NCBI GenBank assembly: GCA_002221725.1
Contig: NJFT01000025.1
Span: forward strand, 212,130 to 276,129
Direction of reading: 5' to 3'
DNA length: 64,000 nucleotides
From: Scedosporium boydii
Lineage: Eukaryota > Ascomycota > Sordariomycetes > Microascales > Microascaceae
Made by a program: the position numbers and the translations under genes
Notes under the pieces: generated by a model
Seen by the model: only the letters and a program-made list of their open reading frames with translations
Databases searched by the model: none
What the model was told of the DNA's origin: nothing
In this document: positions 45,301 to 56,856 of the stretch, piece by piece
Layout of the letters: each line of letters begins with the position of its first letter
Numbering within the stretch: position 1 is the stretch's first letter

Positions 45301-47450
45301 CCTCCCAGCCCGGCATTGTGACACCCAGTCTGCAAAGTTTACTTCGTACGAAGTACAGAGTAATTGTCCAGTCGTCGTGCCCTACCACGATAATCAATCA
45401 GCCATGAAAAGCCCTGTGGCCAAGGTGTGTGGACTATTTCCCGACATGGACTCGGTATTGAAGCCACAGCCAATGGCAGGTCTTTCCTCGCCACCACACC
45501 TCATCTTTTCCCCCTTCCCAGAGCAATGCAAAGCCCCAAATCTGATGGGCGGGCTTGCGTGATCACAGGACCACTTTTGCCCACCGACGTGACAAAGTGA
45601 GCTTAAACTGTACGGATTATCGTGTTGTCTAAGGCCACTTGATGGACTTTTTTAACACCCTTCGATTAAATACGTTGGGAACGGATTCATCAACAAAATT
45701 TGGGGGTGGACTTAGACTTCCACTACCACCTGAAGGGACCACAAAGTCCGCCGAGACAGAAATCCTTTCCTCTTTCGCGCTTACGGGAAGTATATTTCTG
45801 TTGCAGTTATTTTGGGATACTGAGGTATAGTCGTTAGGGAAAGATCACCGGTATCAAGCTTGGCGGGCCATGTCTCACTGGACGATGTTGCAAACATGGA
45901 GAGGATGTTCAATGTCGACGGCGCATCCGCTTATTTATCTATTCTATTGTATTGTATTGGGGATAAGTATATACCAACAAACAAATTTTCACAATTCGGG
46001 GATGCGCCATGCTGTCTGATCTTCTTCAAAGAATAAATCCCTTTGGACCGGGCGGGCGCAAGAAATCGCTGAACAGGAAAATGGTACTGTAGCATGAACC
46101 GATCGACCCGCCCGACATCCACGGCAGGCCCGAGCTTGGAACGAAACTTCATGAGGCTTCTTTGCCGTGGGAACAAAAAAAGAAGGAAGGAAAAAAAATT
46201 TTTCAACCGATGATGCGAGGTTTCGGTTCTCGGGAATTGTCTTCTTGGTCTCTCCTATCACCGGGCATTGCTTCACGGGCTCCTGATATCCCCCGGTGCC
46301 ATTGGATGACTGGATTGAACGAGATGGAGTGTGCTCCCACACACTGACACCCATCCCAGAAAGTTTCAACACTGGAGAATGCGTCAACATTGAACTTGGA
46401 AGTCGGTCACAGTATCAATTGCTGTCTGCGAGGGTTATTTGGCTGCCTAATGACGTTCCTGGATGAAGGTCGCAGCGTCACGCGCAAAAGGGATCTGATT
46501 CCCATGCATCGCAGGTCATCCGAAAGAGAAACTGGACGCTTGAAGTCGGTGTTTCTCCTTGTTCAGGTGACTATCAGTCATAACTGAACACATTTTCTGA
46601 TCAAAGTGGGTGTGACGCTACTATTTCCAGCTGGCGTCGGGAGGTCCAGCAGCGCAGAACATGGAAGCATCACGGAAGGCATAATAATGCTGACAACCAG
46701 GGTCACATTTTACCCTCTAACTTGACGTACTCCGCAGACACGCGGCATCCCCTGAGAGAATGGTGAAAAGTTCCAGACAAGAAAGTTTGTTCCGAACCGC
46801 ATTTCAACAAGTTCATTAGCCAGGGGGATCTGCACCACATTTCCTAACTTGCAAATAAGCGTTGCGGCAAGGCCTCGATCGAGTGCGGGGAAGAACTGGG
46901 GGGACCACGGAACCGAAAGTAGAACCGTAGCGGATCGTGGACCTACAGTGTTTTTCGTGTCTGGGCTAATTCCCTCTCTACGCCGTCTGAGCTAGGTTTA
47001 GGGCTCATCTCTCAAGAACCCACTGAGTAAGTAGTGTACAAGTGGTGTCGAGAGAACTGATTCCTGAGGAACAGACGAGACTGGTCCATGGACTTGCAAC
47101 ATCGACGATATTTACAGTTGGGCGATCACAGCTCCTCGAACTAAAATCGTCCGGAAATTTGTTAATGCGCACGGATTCTATATGGAGTAAAAGCTAAGCA
47201 CCGAGCACTCTATCTTTCAGCTTCAGGTTTGGGGAGCGCGAGCATGTGTGTATTGATGTGTTCTTGTTGTATCAGGCCTTGAACTGGAAAATAGGGTCAT
47301 CTCTTCCAGTATTAGGTCGTCGGCCACTCTTGTTCTGAGTGAAATCCCGAAACCTGGGAGGTGTGACCACTGCATTTTTTGGGGTTGAGGGAAGAAGGAA
47401 AGAAATAAAAAATCATCAAAAAAAGAAATCAAGAAGACAAGAAAAAGAAC
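42349..47450. other. Long intergenic region without recognised genes
   Basis: About 5.1 kb, the longest gap in the window. It carries two TACGAAGTAC sites (45214-45223 and the palindrome at 45340-45355) and several related partial copies (near 45133 and 42935). Many short ORFs are random. I could not build an exon chain or recognise a transposon remnant. A non-coding RNA cannot be excluded by eye. Confidence 0.4.
45340..45355. repeat. Perfect 16-bp palindrome of the TACGAAGTA motif
   Basis: TACTTCGTACGAAGTA reads the same on both strands. It is the full palindromic form of a 10-bp motif repeated elsewhere in the intergenic tracts of this window. Confidence 0.9.
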
Positions 47451-47555
47451 GGCCTCGGCCGGGATTCGAACCCGGGACCTGTTATAACCACAGTATTGTG
47501 ATGGGAATGGGTTTCCCCGCCCGAAACAACAATCATACCTCTAGACCACCGAGGC
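47451..47555 (-). tRNA. tRNA-Pro(CGG) with a 33-nt intron
   Basis: Read on the minus strand, the acceptor arms GCCTCGG and CCGAGGC pair over 7 bp. The D-arm region is GTGGTCTAGAGGTATGATT, and the T-arm CCGGG-TTCGAAT-CCCGG is intact. The anticodon stem GTTGT pairs with ATAAC, one pair being G-U. The loop TTCGGG gives anticodon CGG at 47523-47521, which decodes CCG proline codons. An intron occupies 47519-47487, one base 3' of the anticodon, the standard position for nuclear tRNA introns. Mature length is about 72 nt before CCA addition. Not scored with a covariance model, but all arms fold. Confidence 0.92.
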
Positions 47556-48623
47556 ACCTTGCGGCAGAAACGGGCACGCTAATTGCTTGTACTATTTTGC
47601 GGAGGAAACACAAAGTTCAACGTTCCCCCATGACTCTCTGTCCATTGACATTAACAATTTGACAGCTTTCACGGCGCAAATCTTCAGCATATTTGCAACT
47701 AGTTGGCATCAAAAATCCCTACTTCTGAGGGGTTTGGGGGGTGAGCACCACCCCGCCGTGGGGCCCGGTGTGGACAGGAGGCTCAATTCGATCCCCGATA
47801 CGGTTGTGTGCATATGAGGAGTGGTGCACTCTGTATAAGTGGGAGTAAGGGGAGACTCCACCTCAACTCTATCAAATTCATCCTCTTCGGGTCTCCAATT
47901 TTGATCTGTATGCGGTGGAGTGCCAGCACTCGCATCGACTTGTGTGTGTAGTAGATCCGTTGTTCAAGATTTAACTTTCTCACTGGTTGCCCTTTCCCGC
48001 CCATGTACGAAGAGGCATCAGCTGTTCGGGAGGATTGGAAACGCATTCGCGCTCTTAGATTACTAACCCTCGAGTGTTCGAGGCAAAGAGGTAATACGCC
48101 ATACAAGATACAATAAACTAAGGGAAAAAGACCTAGGTCCTAAAGGCACTCGCCGACAACAAGCTGTTCGGTATTTAGTTTACTTCACCTTATTAGTCGT
48201 AGTACCAAAATGTACACTTATCTTAAGGGGTGATCTTTATCGCATCGATAATCGCCATTATTAGCAATTATCATTGATACCAGTTACTACAGTACATTGT
48301 GTCGAGAACAGGACAGTCAAATACGTAAAACTGGCCACCGTATTACACTATCGACCAGAGATAGGCAACCCCAGTCCACGTTGATCGTGGCGGCACATTA
48401 TAGAACTATCTCGATTTATTCCGCGCAAGTCGTGCACTCTCACCGAAACTTCGTCCAAGTTGTCGACATTTACCCAAGGTTCGACGCCTTTCTTTCACAC
48501 CAAGAAATCTCTCATTTTAAAAGAACTGGTCCCCTTGCGTGAAAGAACGAGAGGGAGAAACGGACGGAAAAGAAGATCAACGGTTCGAACAGTACTACCC
48601 CCTCTCGGCACGAATTACTCCAA
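47556..48623. other. Intergenic, no gene recognised
   Basis: Between the tRNA and the Par32-like gene; it should contain the promoter of the latter. No other feature supported. Confidence 0.4.
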
Positions 48624-49185
48624 ATGTCGGACGTTTTCCGCCGAGTCGGCCGTGGCGGCGCCGGCAACTACATCTCCCCCAACGCTGCCAATCTCACTCA
48701 GGACCCCGCCCAGGTGCGTAACCCCACACACAAGCTTCATCTTGACTTGGACTGACAAAGTGGAAACTTTGTTCTTGGGGGTTCCCCTTTTATTTTATTT
48801 TACTGAAGGACGAAAATAGGATCTTGAAGCGCAAAAGTTACCTCCTGTACCGGTGGCATCACCTACTCTCCAACCCCAGCCATATGCACGTGTAGGGCGT
48901 GGCGGGGCGGGCAATTTCCATGATGCGGCCGATGCCCCCGAAGAAACCCAGGAGCAGGTCGCTGCGAGGACTGATACGGCAATGGCGCCGGCCGCATCAG
49001 GCTCTAGGATCGGGCATACGGGTAGAGGCGGCATGGGAAACTGGTCTGATGCACAATCTCAGCAGGAGGCTGAGGCGGAGAAGCAGAGGCAGGCTGTGCT
49101 TGAGGACAAGGTTGCTAGGGACGTCGAGGCTGGGTTGAAAGCCCCAGCAAGGACCTACAACCCCAATACCCCAAAGACGGCGTGA
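48624..49185 (+). CDS. Par32/DUF3602 family protein
   Basis: Exons 48624-48713 and 48820-49185 encode about 151 residues. The family is marked by repeated GRGGAGN motifs, here three: GRGGAGNYISPNAANL (residues about 9-25), GRGGAGNFHDA and GRGGMGNWSDAQ. In yeast, Par32 is phosphorylated after TORC1 inhibition and restrains ammonium transporters. That role is only known for the yeast member and is not implied by sequence alone here. The middle is Pro/Ala-rich and the C-terminus contains a charged helix (QQEAEAEKQRQAVLEDKVARDVEAG). The intron (GTGCGT ... AATAG) is phase 0. Small, probably disordered protein. Confidence 0.85.
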
Positions 49186-49438
49186 GGGAAAAGGAAACCA
49201 TGTAACCGCTTTTATATTGTTGAAGTTGAGCCATGTCCGTTATCATTATCAAATGAAATCAAGATACCCAGCTCCATCTCGGTCGTGCAGAGTTCACAAT
49301 AAATGCAACAATGAATTTGGCCATCGAAAAACAAAAAGTTCAATGTTGTCATTACCAAAACTCCGTAACTTGATAAAAACATCCAGCCATGTGAAACCCA
49401 TTCAATGAACGTTTTAGGACCCCGCATCACCCACCAAC

Positions 49439-50245
49439 CTACGCTTCTATACCCTCCATCGCATCGTCCTCGTCTCCCATATCCTCCCACGGATTGTCGT
49501 CCTCCTCCTCGACTTCCTGCTCGCCATCCACCGTCCACCTGACCTTCTGCTTCTGCTTCAGCACGTTCTTGTTCACATCCACCATATCCTCCGACATCAT
49601 CTCGCCCTCGGCCTCCATCTCCAGACGTCTCCTCTCGCTGCCCCGCATCTTGGGCAAAAGATGGCCGTGCGTCTTGACGAGCTCGCGCGCCGCCTCGATC
49701 TCGCGCTGCTTGTTGCCTGCCATGCGCCTCTTGTAGAACACCCTCTCGCGGCGGGCGCGGATCTCAGATATCCTCTTCATGGCCGATAGGGTCTTGGTCA
49801 TGAGGTCGCGGTTGTAGCGTACGGGGACGTTCCTGCGGGCGGCGAACTGGAGGGTACTGTCGACGAGCATTTCTTTGCCGGCGGCCTTGCGGAAGGCCTT
49901 GGTCCACTTGAGCTTGCGTGGGTTGCGCTTCATCTTGAACTGCAGGGAGCGGAGGAGTTAGAGCCAGGTAATTCTCAGATTATTCTGTCTGAGCCCGAAC
50001 ATCTTTTGTATGGTTCGAACAAAGAGGCTGAGAGCTACAGTAGGCGACTTACGTTCTTGTGGCATTTACTCCTGCAGAATCGAAACACCTTCGCATCGTT
50101 CCGCACAAAGGTAATACCTTTGCTTGGGTATGCGGGGCGACTGCAAAAATAACAAGTTTCGATCCTGTTCAAGGCAAACAAATTAGTCTACCATATACAC
50201 CGTAGAGAATATGTTATAGAATAATATATATTATACATACCTCAT
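49439..50245 (-). CDS. RLP24: Ribosome biogenesis protein RLP24
   Basis: Exons 50245-50241, 50164-50053 and 49939-49439 give about 205 residues. Rlp24 is a placeholder for ribosomal protein eL24 on pre-60S particles and is released in the cytoplasm by the AAA-ATPase Drg1. The N-terminal zinc-binding part reads [20 protein letters not shown] and [12 protein letters not shown]. Next come [22 protein letters not shown], the hallmark of RLP24 rather than eL24, and a basic helical region. The acidic tail ([16 protein letters not shown]) is also family-typical. The first exon is only five bases (ATGAG) before GTATGT, and joins to give MRIETCYF. Head-to-head with Ku80, about 400 bp between starts. 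Confidence 0.96.
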
Positions 50246-50653
50246 TGTGTCGAGTGGTGACCGAGACTATGGCCGGGTAGTTTCTCGAGAATTGGCTGAA
50301 CCCTTGGGCGGTGATAAAAACCAAAGGCGGTCTCCAAAGAAATTTTAGACACCAAAAAAAAGATGCATATCGATAGTGGTGGGGTCAAGTTGGGCAAGCC
50401 TCAAGCCCAGCCACGAAAGCGACACGTGACTTCGTGCGAGAGCTTGCCTCAGCTGAACGAAGCCGTCTCGTTCCAACGCGCCTGCTAGAGCGGATGCCTG
50501 CCTAAAATGGGGATATTGATCACTTAAAAGTGTTTGGTTTCCTTTTCCATCTTCGTTCATCCTCTTCTACCAATTGAAGGCTAGAAATGCCAATTCTAGC
50601 ATTGAACACCTACTTACTCATTTCCTACTCTCATATCTTGCGATTTCCTCACC
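50246..50653. promoter_or_regulatory. Bidirectional promoter region of RLP24 and Ku80
   Basis: The 408-bp gap separates divergent starts, so both promoters must lie in or near it. No specific binding site is claimed. Confidence 0.45.
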
Positions 50654-53163
50654 ATGGCTGATAAAGAGGCCATTGTCTTCATTGTCGACCTTGGGTCGAC
50701 CATGGCCGACTGTAATAGCGGCCGGACCGAATCGGATCTCGACTGGAGTATGCGGTTCGTTTGGGACAAGATTTCACACATAGTCTCCCTGAGCCGAAAG
50801 GGCCTGTGTGTTGGTGTTGTCGGCTTGCGGACGGAGGAAACAAACAATTCAATGAGAGATGATGAAGGTTACGAGCACATCGCGGTCCTGCAAGGACTTG
50901 GTCCGATGACTATGGGCCATTTGAGAGATCTCCAGAAGAAGATCAAGAACAGCAATGAGGCTATGGGCGATGCTCTTTCCGCCGTGGCGATAGCGACATT
51001 CATGATTACCGAGTTCACTAAGAAGTTGAAGTACAACCGCCAGATTTACCTCATTACCGATGGCCTTGGTCCGATTGACATGGACGACAATGATCTGAGA
51101 GACATCTCTGCGGAAATTAACGACAACGGTATTAGTCTGATCGTTCTGTAAGTTATTTTGAAGCAACATTTTGCCATTGGGCCACAAGCTTATACGTAGT
51201 TAGCGGCGTTGACTTCGATGATGCGGACTATGGAGTTAAGCAAGAGGATAAGCCCAAGGCCAAGGTATGCTATGCCGCTCAGCTTGACATGCCAGTTTCC
51301 CCTTTTCTGAACGTCTTAGGCGCGAAATGAGAAACTCCTCCGTCGTTTCGTCGAGATGTGCGACAAGGGCAACTTTGGCACCATGGCGGAGGCCATCGAC
51401 GAGCTCGATATTCCTGTTGTCAAGGTGCCCCGACCCTACAAGTCGTACGATGGCACACTATCACTAGGAGACCCCGAGAGTGGACAGGCCGCAGCGGTAA
51501 TCAGCGTAGAAAGGTATTTCAAGACGCATGTGGCCGCGCCGATGCCTGCCAGCACAGTAGTGTTTAAGACGGAGGCCGCCGAGCCCGAATCGATGGAGGG
51601 CATGGAGTTTGGCGCCGTCAAACAGGCTCGCACTTACAAAGTCAACGATCCGAGTGCCCCTGGAGGTAAGAAGGATGTCGAATTCGAGTCTCTCGCCAAG
51701 GGTTATGAATATGGAAGGACTGCCGTCCATATCAGCGAGTCGGAGCACAACATCACGAAGCTGGAAACAGAAAAGGACTTTAGCATCGTTGGTTTCCTTG
51801 AACAGGATAAGGTACCGCCCTCTCCTCATCCCTATCCACGAAAGTCTCTTAACATCTCATTTTTCTCGTCTATCTAGTACGCGCCCATGATGAATCTGGG
51901 TGACTGCAACGTGACCTATGCACGGAAGTTCGACACCGAGGCCCAAGTAGCCCTATCTTCACTTGTCCAGGCGATGCACAAGGCTCAAGCATACGCAGTG
52001 GCTCGTCTCGTCGCCAAGGATGGCAAGGAACCTCTATTGGTACTCTTGGCTCCGGATATCGAGAACAACTGCCTCTACGACGTACCCCTGCCTTTCGCCG
52101 AAGATGTGCGCGGTTACCAGTTCCCTCCTCTCGATCGTGTCGTAACCATCAGCGGTGCAACGCTTACGGAGCACCGATTCCTTCCTGGGAAGGAGCTTGA
52201 GCAAGCGATGAGTGACTATGTTGATGCTATGGACCTCTCTACATATGCCGAGGATGAGGACAAGTGAGTGAAGAAAAGACCCTCCTTTCTGTTCCGGCCC
52301 TCAGCTCTAATCATGGGTAAAAGTAACCCCGTCGAATATATGGCTATTGACGAGCCTTTTAACCCGTTGATCCACCGGATCAAGCACGCTGTTAAGGAGC
52401 GAGCTATCTACCCAGATGGCCCAGTCCCGCCGATCCCAAAGATCCTTACAAAATTTTCCGTGCCGCCTGAAGATGTTGTTGAGTCTTCTCAGCAGCAAAT
52501 AAATACACTTATCGAGGCTGCCGAGGTTAAGAAGGGTAAGATCCTCGATTTCCATATGAGTACCACCATGCTAACCATCATACCTCTAGTTCCTCCCAAG
52601 GCCAAGGGCAGACGACAGAAGGAAGTTGTCAAACCCCTCTCTGGTCTCGACATCGATGCTTTACTCGGACCTGCGGAAGCGAAAGATTCAGGAGAGAGGA
52701 AACCCATCTCTGCGTCCAACGCCATCCCAGAGTTTCGCAGGGCCCTCGACTCAGCCGACCAAATGCGCCAAATAGAAGACGCCGCAAAGCAAATGGGCGA
52801 CATCATCCGCGACCTCATCTCCTCCGACTTTGGCGGTAGCAAGGATGACCGCGTACTTGAGCATCTCGGTGCCATGAGGGAAGGACTGACCAACCTGGAG
52901 GAGCCAGACTTGTACAACACTTTCGTCAAGGATCTGAAGAAGCAGATGCTCTCTGGTGCGCTGGAGGGAGATAGAAGGGAAATGTGGTGGAAGATTCGAA
53001 AGGCCAAGTTGGGCCTGATAGATAACAAGACGTTGGATGTGTCGGAGGTTACCGAGGAGGAAGCGAAAGAGGTACGTTTGCCGTCATTTATTGCCGCTCC
53101 GTGGGCGGGTCGAAGGACCGTACTAACAACTCTCTTCACATGCAGTTCTACACGTCTAGATAG
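50654..53163 (+). CDS. KU80: ATP-dependent DNA helicase II subunit 2 (Ku80)
   Basis: Seven exons (50654-51147, 51204-51264, 51320-51811, 51878-52263, 52324-52535, 52590-53071, 53146-53163) give about 714 residues. With Ku70 it binds broken DNA ends in non-homologous end joining; the Neurospora orthologue is mus-52. The N-terminal von Willebrand A-like domain starts AIVFIVDLGSTMAD and contains IYLITDGLGPIDMD. The Ku core includes FSIVGFLEQDK, YAPMMNLGDCNVTYA and ALSSLVQAMHKAQAYAVARLV. The C-terminal arm and helical domain carry PVEYMAIDEPFNPLIHRI and MRQIEDAAKQMGDIIRDLI. Alternative acceptor 51199 would create an immediate stop, so 51203 is used. The last exon is 18 nt and encodes FYTSR. Confidence 0.95.
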
Positions 53164-53411
53164 TCGGGAATCATGTCACGATAACGGGTGCCTTACGTGT
53201 TTTACTCGGCATTATGCACCACCTGTAATGTAAAAATAGGGTATTGAATGAATCGGGCTTTTTCTTTTCATCTAAAACCTCTCTGATCCGTCAGACATGC
53301 TTTGCTTTCCGTTCCGCCGTAACTCCGTCCATCTCGAAAAGAGAAAAAGAGAATGAAAAAGGAAATCCATCAAGCCTCTCGTAAAACAACTGAATCTCGG
53401 GCACCAACAAA

Positions 53412-55378
53412 TCAAACCGGAGTCTCATCATGCTCATCCTCCTCGACCAACCAAGGTGCACCAGGAACAAAGCCCCCGCCCGCCTTCTTAACCACCACCT
53501 TCTTGGCAACCTCAACGGGAGGGTCGGCGGCAGGGTCAGTGGGGGGTTTCTGCTGCATATCCTTGATGGCGCAAGCAATAACGGCGCGCAGAGTATAAGC
53601 GGCATCGTTTCCAGCATTGTGGAGGTTCGAATAGTCGATACCCAGGTCGAGGAGGACGTGGGTGAGGCTACGACCGTTTGAGTCGCTGGTGAGATGCTGA
53701 TAGAGGTCCTTGGAATCGGCGCACAGGGCCACATTTCCAGTCTCCTCGTAGAGGTTGTAGCCGATTTTCTTGAGGTATTTCTCCTCCTGCTGGAAGTCGT
53801 GGCCGATGAGGACTACGGATCGCTTGGTGGCGGTGGAGCCTTCGGGGATGCTGGAGGTGGTGTACTTGGTGAGGATGGCTTCGATAGTGCTGAGGAGGTC
53901 TTCGTGGGAGACGAACTCGCTCGTGCTAGATATATAAGTTAGCTACTGAACAGTATTGGTCGAGATGTGGGAATGGGAAACCCAAGAATGGTCAAGTGGG
54001 TTGTATACGTACCCAAAGTTAAACTTGTCCGGACAGCCGTGGACGTATTTACAGTTGACATGCGAGGCGAACTCCTGAACTCGCAAGTGCTTGTACTCAA
54101 TGAAGGGCAACCAATTCTCACCCAAATTACTCGGGGCAAGACCCTTGGTCTTCTCAGTATCGAGGATGGCGATTCCGACCTCGGTAGGAGAACCGATGCC
54201 CTCATGAGCCTCGACATCCAGCGAAATAAGAACAACGCCAAGATCCAACGGGAACGTAGCAGCCTTGTCAGCATCAAACTCGAAGTTCTGATGCAGAGCC
54301 GTAGAATCATTAGGCTTAAAACCAAGAAGAACCTGGAACTTGAACATCTCCTCCCTTCGATCCTCGCGGGCCTTGAGCTGCTTCGCGTCAGAGCGGCTCT
54401 TCTTATCCCTCTTGAATTTGATGGAGAGGATCTCGTGCAGGAACCAGCTGAGCTGCTTGATGTCGTCGGCGGAGGCGTCGCCGAAGAACTCGCTCGTGAA
54501 CTCGGGGAGGTTCGCGGAGCGGATCATCTCGCGCGTCTTGGCGTCGTGGACGCGGCCGAGGTAGGCGGGACGGATGGAGTCCGCCGTGAAGGAGTAGGAG
54601 AACTTGGCGGCGTTTTCGCCGGGAGGGATGGTGAGTTGGATGTTCAACTTGGCGTTGATAATGGAGAGGAAGTTCTCGAACTGCTCGGTTGGGACGAAGA
54701 GGACGGGGGTCGAGAGACCCGGGTCGGAGCTGAACATATAGAAACTGGAGGTGAAATATGGTGAGCAAGACGCGTCATGTTGGCAAGATGTTGGGGATAC
54801 TTACAAGTCCCAGGCCTGATACTCATAGAACTTCTCAAAGAAGGGTTTAGCCTAGTGAAGGAAAAAGTCAGTTCGACTGAATACTCTGAAGAGGACAAAA
54901 CACTGAGGGGAACACCAACCCGTGGGCCATTGGCCTTGCCGATAAACCACTCCGGATAATGGAAAACCATACGCCAAGGGCAAAAGACCATGGACGCATC
55001 AGCCTTGTCACCGTAGCCGAGGTTGATGGTGAGGGTAGACAGAGCACTCTCAATCTCGGGGAGATTCCTGTCGATGACATCCGTCGAATCCTTGGCGTCC
55101 TTATCCTTGCGAGCCTTCTTCACAGACTTATTAGAGTCTCCAGCGCCCGAACCTGACGCCTTGGAAGCGTCCTTGGAAGAAGACGCATGGCCGCTCTGGG
55201 CGGTGGGAGATTTTTCCTTTTCAGCTCGCTCTTCACGCAACATCTCCTCAGCCAATCTCAAGGTTTCGTGCCACCTGCCGGCGGGGTACTGTTGAGCGAA
55301 GCCACGCAGTCTCTCGGCCACCTCCTCCAAACTGGGCGGCGACGTATCGTCAATCTCGAGGGAGTCTGGCGACGACAT
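53412..55378 (-). CDS. DEDDh exonuclease-like protein (Gfd2/YDR514C- or QIP-like)
   Basis: Exons 55378-54920, 54851-54805, 54744-54013 and 53925-53412 give about 583 residues. The C-terminal half has the DEDDh exonuclease layout: ISLDVEAHEG with TEVGIAILDT (Exo I), VLIGHDFQQEEKYLKKIGY (Exo II) and HNAGNDAAYTLRAVIA (Exo III, His and Asp five residues apart). This resembles the fungal Gfd2/YDR514C-type C-terminal domain. Neurospora QIP, which removes the passenger strand in RNA silencing, is another possible relative, and I cannot separate the two by eye. The N-terminal region has a Ser/Lys-rich linker and a conserved MVFCPWRMVFHYPEWF block. The E2/E3 join has two possible acceptors that change only a few residues. 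The C-terminus is Lys/Val/Pro-rich and ends acidic. Confidence 0.8.
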
Positions 55379-56114
55379 TGTGGGTGTCAGGTCGTAGTAT
55401 GGGGATTTTTGAGGTTTGCCCTGTTTGCTGGGGATGGGTCTTCAAACAGAGTCGGTTTGCTGAAGATGAAGTGAGATGGAGTGGGAAGAGGAAGCAGGGG
55501 AAGATGGGAAGGGGGGATTTGAGGGATATAAAGGTTTGGGAGGAAGTATTAGGGCTCTAATGGAAAGAACCCTTTTGAACTGATACAAAGCGACATGTTG
55601 ACTCTGTATTAGCCGTCATCCTGCGATGTGAGCTGTTTGATTTCTGTGTAGGTGTGATGGTCAAGGATGGATGAGACCCGCCATCGCAAACTAGCATGAA
55701 GTTGAGCCAGGCTTATTTGAGGGTTGAGTTTTCCTTTGATTATATAGTATAAATCATCACAAATTCGTTATTTCTGCCGTCAAGCTCTAGCATACTTACC
55801 TACAAGCATAAGAATGAAAGGGTCCTTATAGACAGGCAGGCCAAGAGCATCCTGCATTGTGTGAGGTGAGATTGTGGCTAGGCCTGCTCATTGGGCTGCC
55901 GTCTATTTGCTGTGTATTATCCGTACCCATCAATACGTACGTACGCATCCACTCATACAACCCAACAGTATTTGAAGTAAACCAAAAAAAACGCCATCGC
56001 TATGGAGCCAAGATGATATGTAGTGTTATACATTGCCCAGAAACCCAATCCGGTTCTCGACCTGCCTGCCTCCTTCTCCCATCAATCAAAAGCGAATACA
56101 CGCTACTCCCCTCG
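55379..56114. other. Intergenic, no gene recognised
   Basis: About 740 bp holding the promoter of the exonuclease-like gene and the 3' end of PAM18, both on the minus strand. No other feature supported. Confidence 0.4.
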
Positions 56115-56559
56115 TCAAGAATTCTTTTCCAGGAATTCCTTCGCCTCGTTAATCTTGGTAGCTAGGTAGGGACTTCCACCTCTGTCGGGATGGTTGAGAA
56201 GCATCATGGTTCGGTGGGCTTTGCGGATCTTGTCCTTGGTCACGGCTCGCTCGCTGGAGAACAGGAGTTAGTACAGCAGTTAAGGCAACTGAGCAAGTCG
56301 GAGACTTCAACTCACTTGAGAGCAAGGATCAACGTCGCTTCGCGCTTATTCATCTTGGGCTCAAATCCGCCCTTGTAAAAGGCCTTTCCCAACGCTCCGA
56401 CACCACCTCGAGATCGCCTCCATGCGACAAGACCGGCGCGACCCTGGGAGAAAATCTTTAGCACCCTGCGCGCAGCTATTAGGTGCGAATCTGACATAGA
56501 CGACTTACCAGGAATGCGGCGACCGCTACTCCGGCTCCGATTGCGACTGCTGAGGCCAT
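56115..56559 (-). CDS. PAM18: Mitochondrial import motor J-protein Pam18/Tim14
   Basis: Exons 56559-56509, 56443-56316 and 56253-56115 encode 105 residues. Pam18 stimulates mtHsp70 at the TIM23 import channel in the inner membrane. It has an N-terminal membrane segment ([17 protein letters not shown]), the linker [14 protein letters not shown], then [16 protein letters not shown] short J domain follows with the invariant HPD ([25 protein letters not shown]). The second exon must begin at 56443 after CCCAG: an earlier in-frame-looking reading through the intron gives a sequence foreign to the family. All introns have standard ends. Confidence 0.95.
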
Positions 56560-56856
56560 GGCTGCTTAGATGATTGTCGGTGGTGATGACTGGTGATTGT
56601 TCGCGCTTTTGGGGGGCAAACGTGAACTTTTTTTTCCATCATTCTTCGCCGATGCCGAAGAATCTGGAAGATTGAAAATTGGGTCCGTTTGTCAACTTCC
56701 CGAGAATGAGCCGGGGATGTTTAGCCGATGTTCTTCCGCTACGTCATCAGTTTCAGCCCATGTACCGAAGCTATTATCTCTCATGAGAGGAAGCATCATG
56801 CAGATGAGCTTCGCTGGTAGATATTTAGAGTAGAATTTTATCGAACATTGTTCAAA

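Noticed and set aside
42349..47450. Transposon or gene remnants in the 5-kb gap
   Set aside because: I looked for reverse transcriptase, transposase, helicase and terminal-repeat patterns on both strands and saw none that I could defend.
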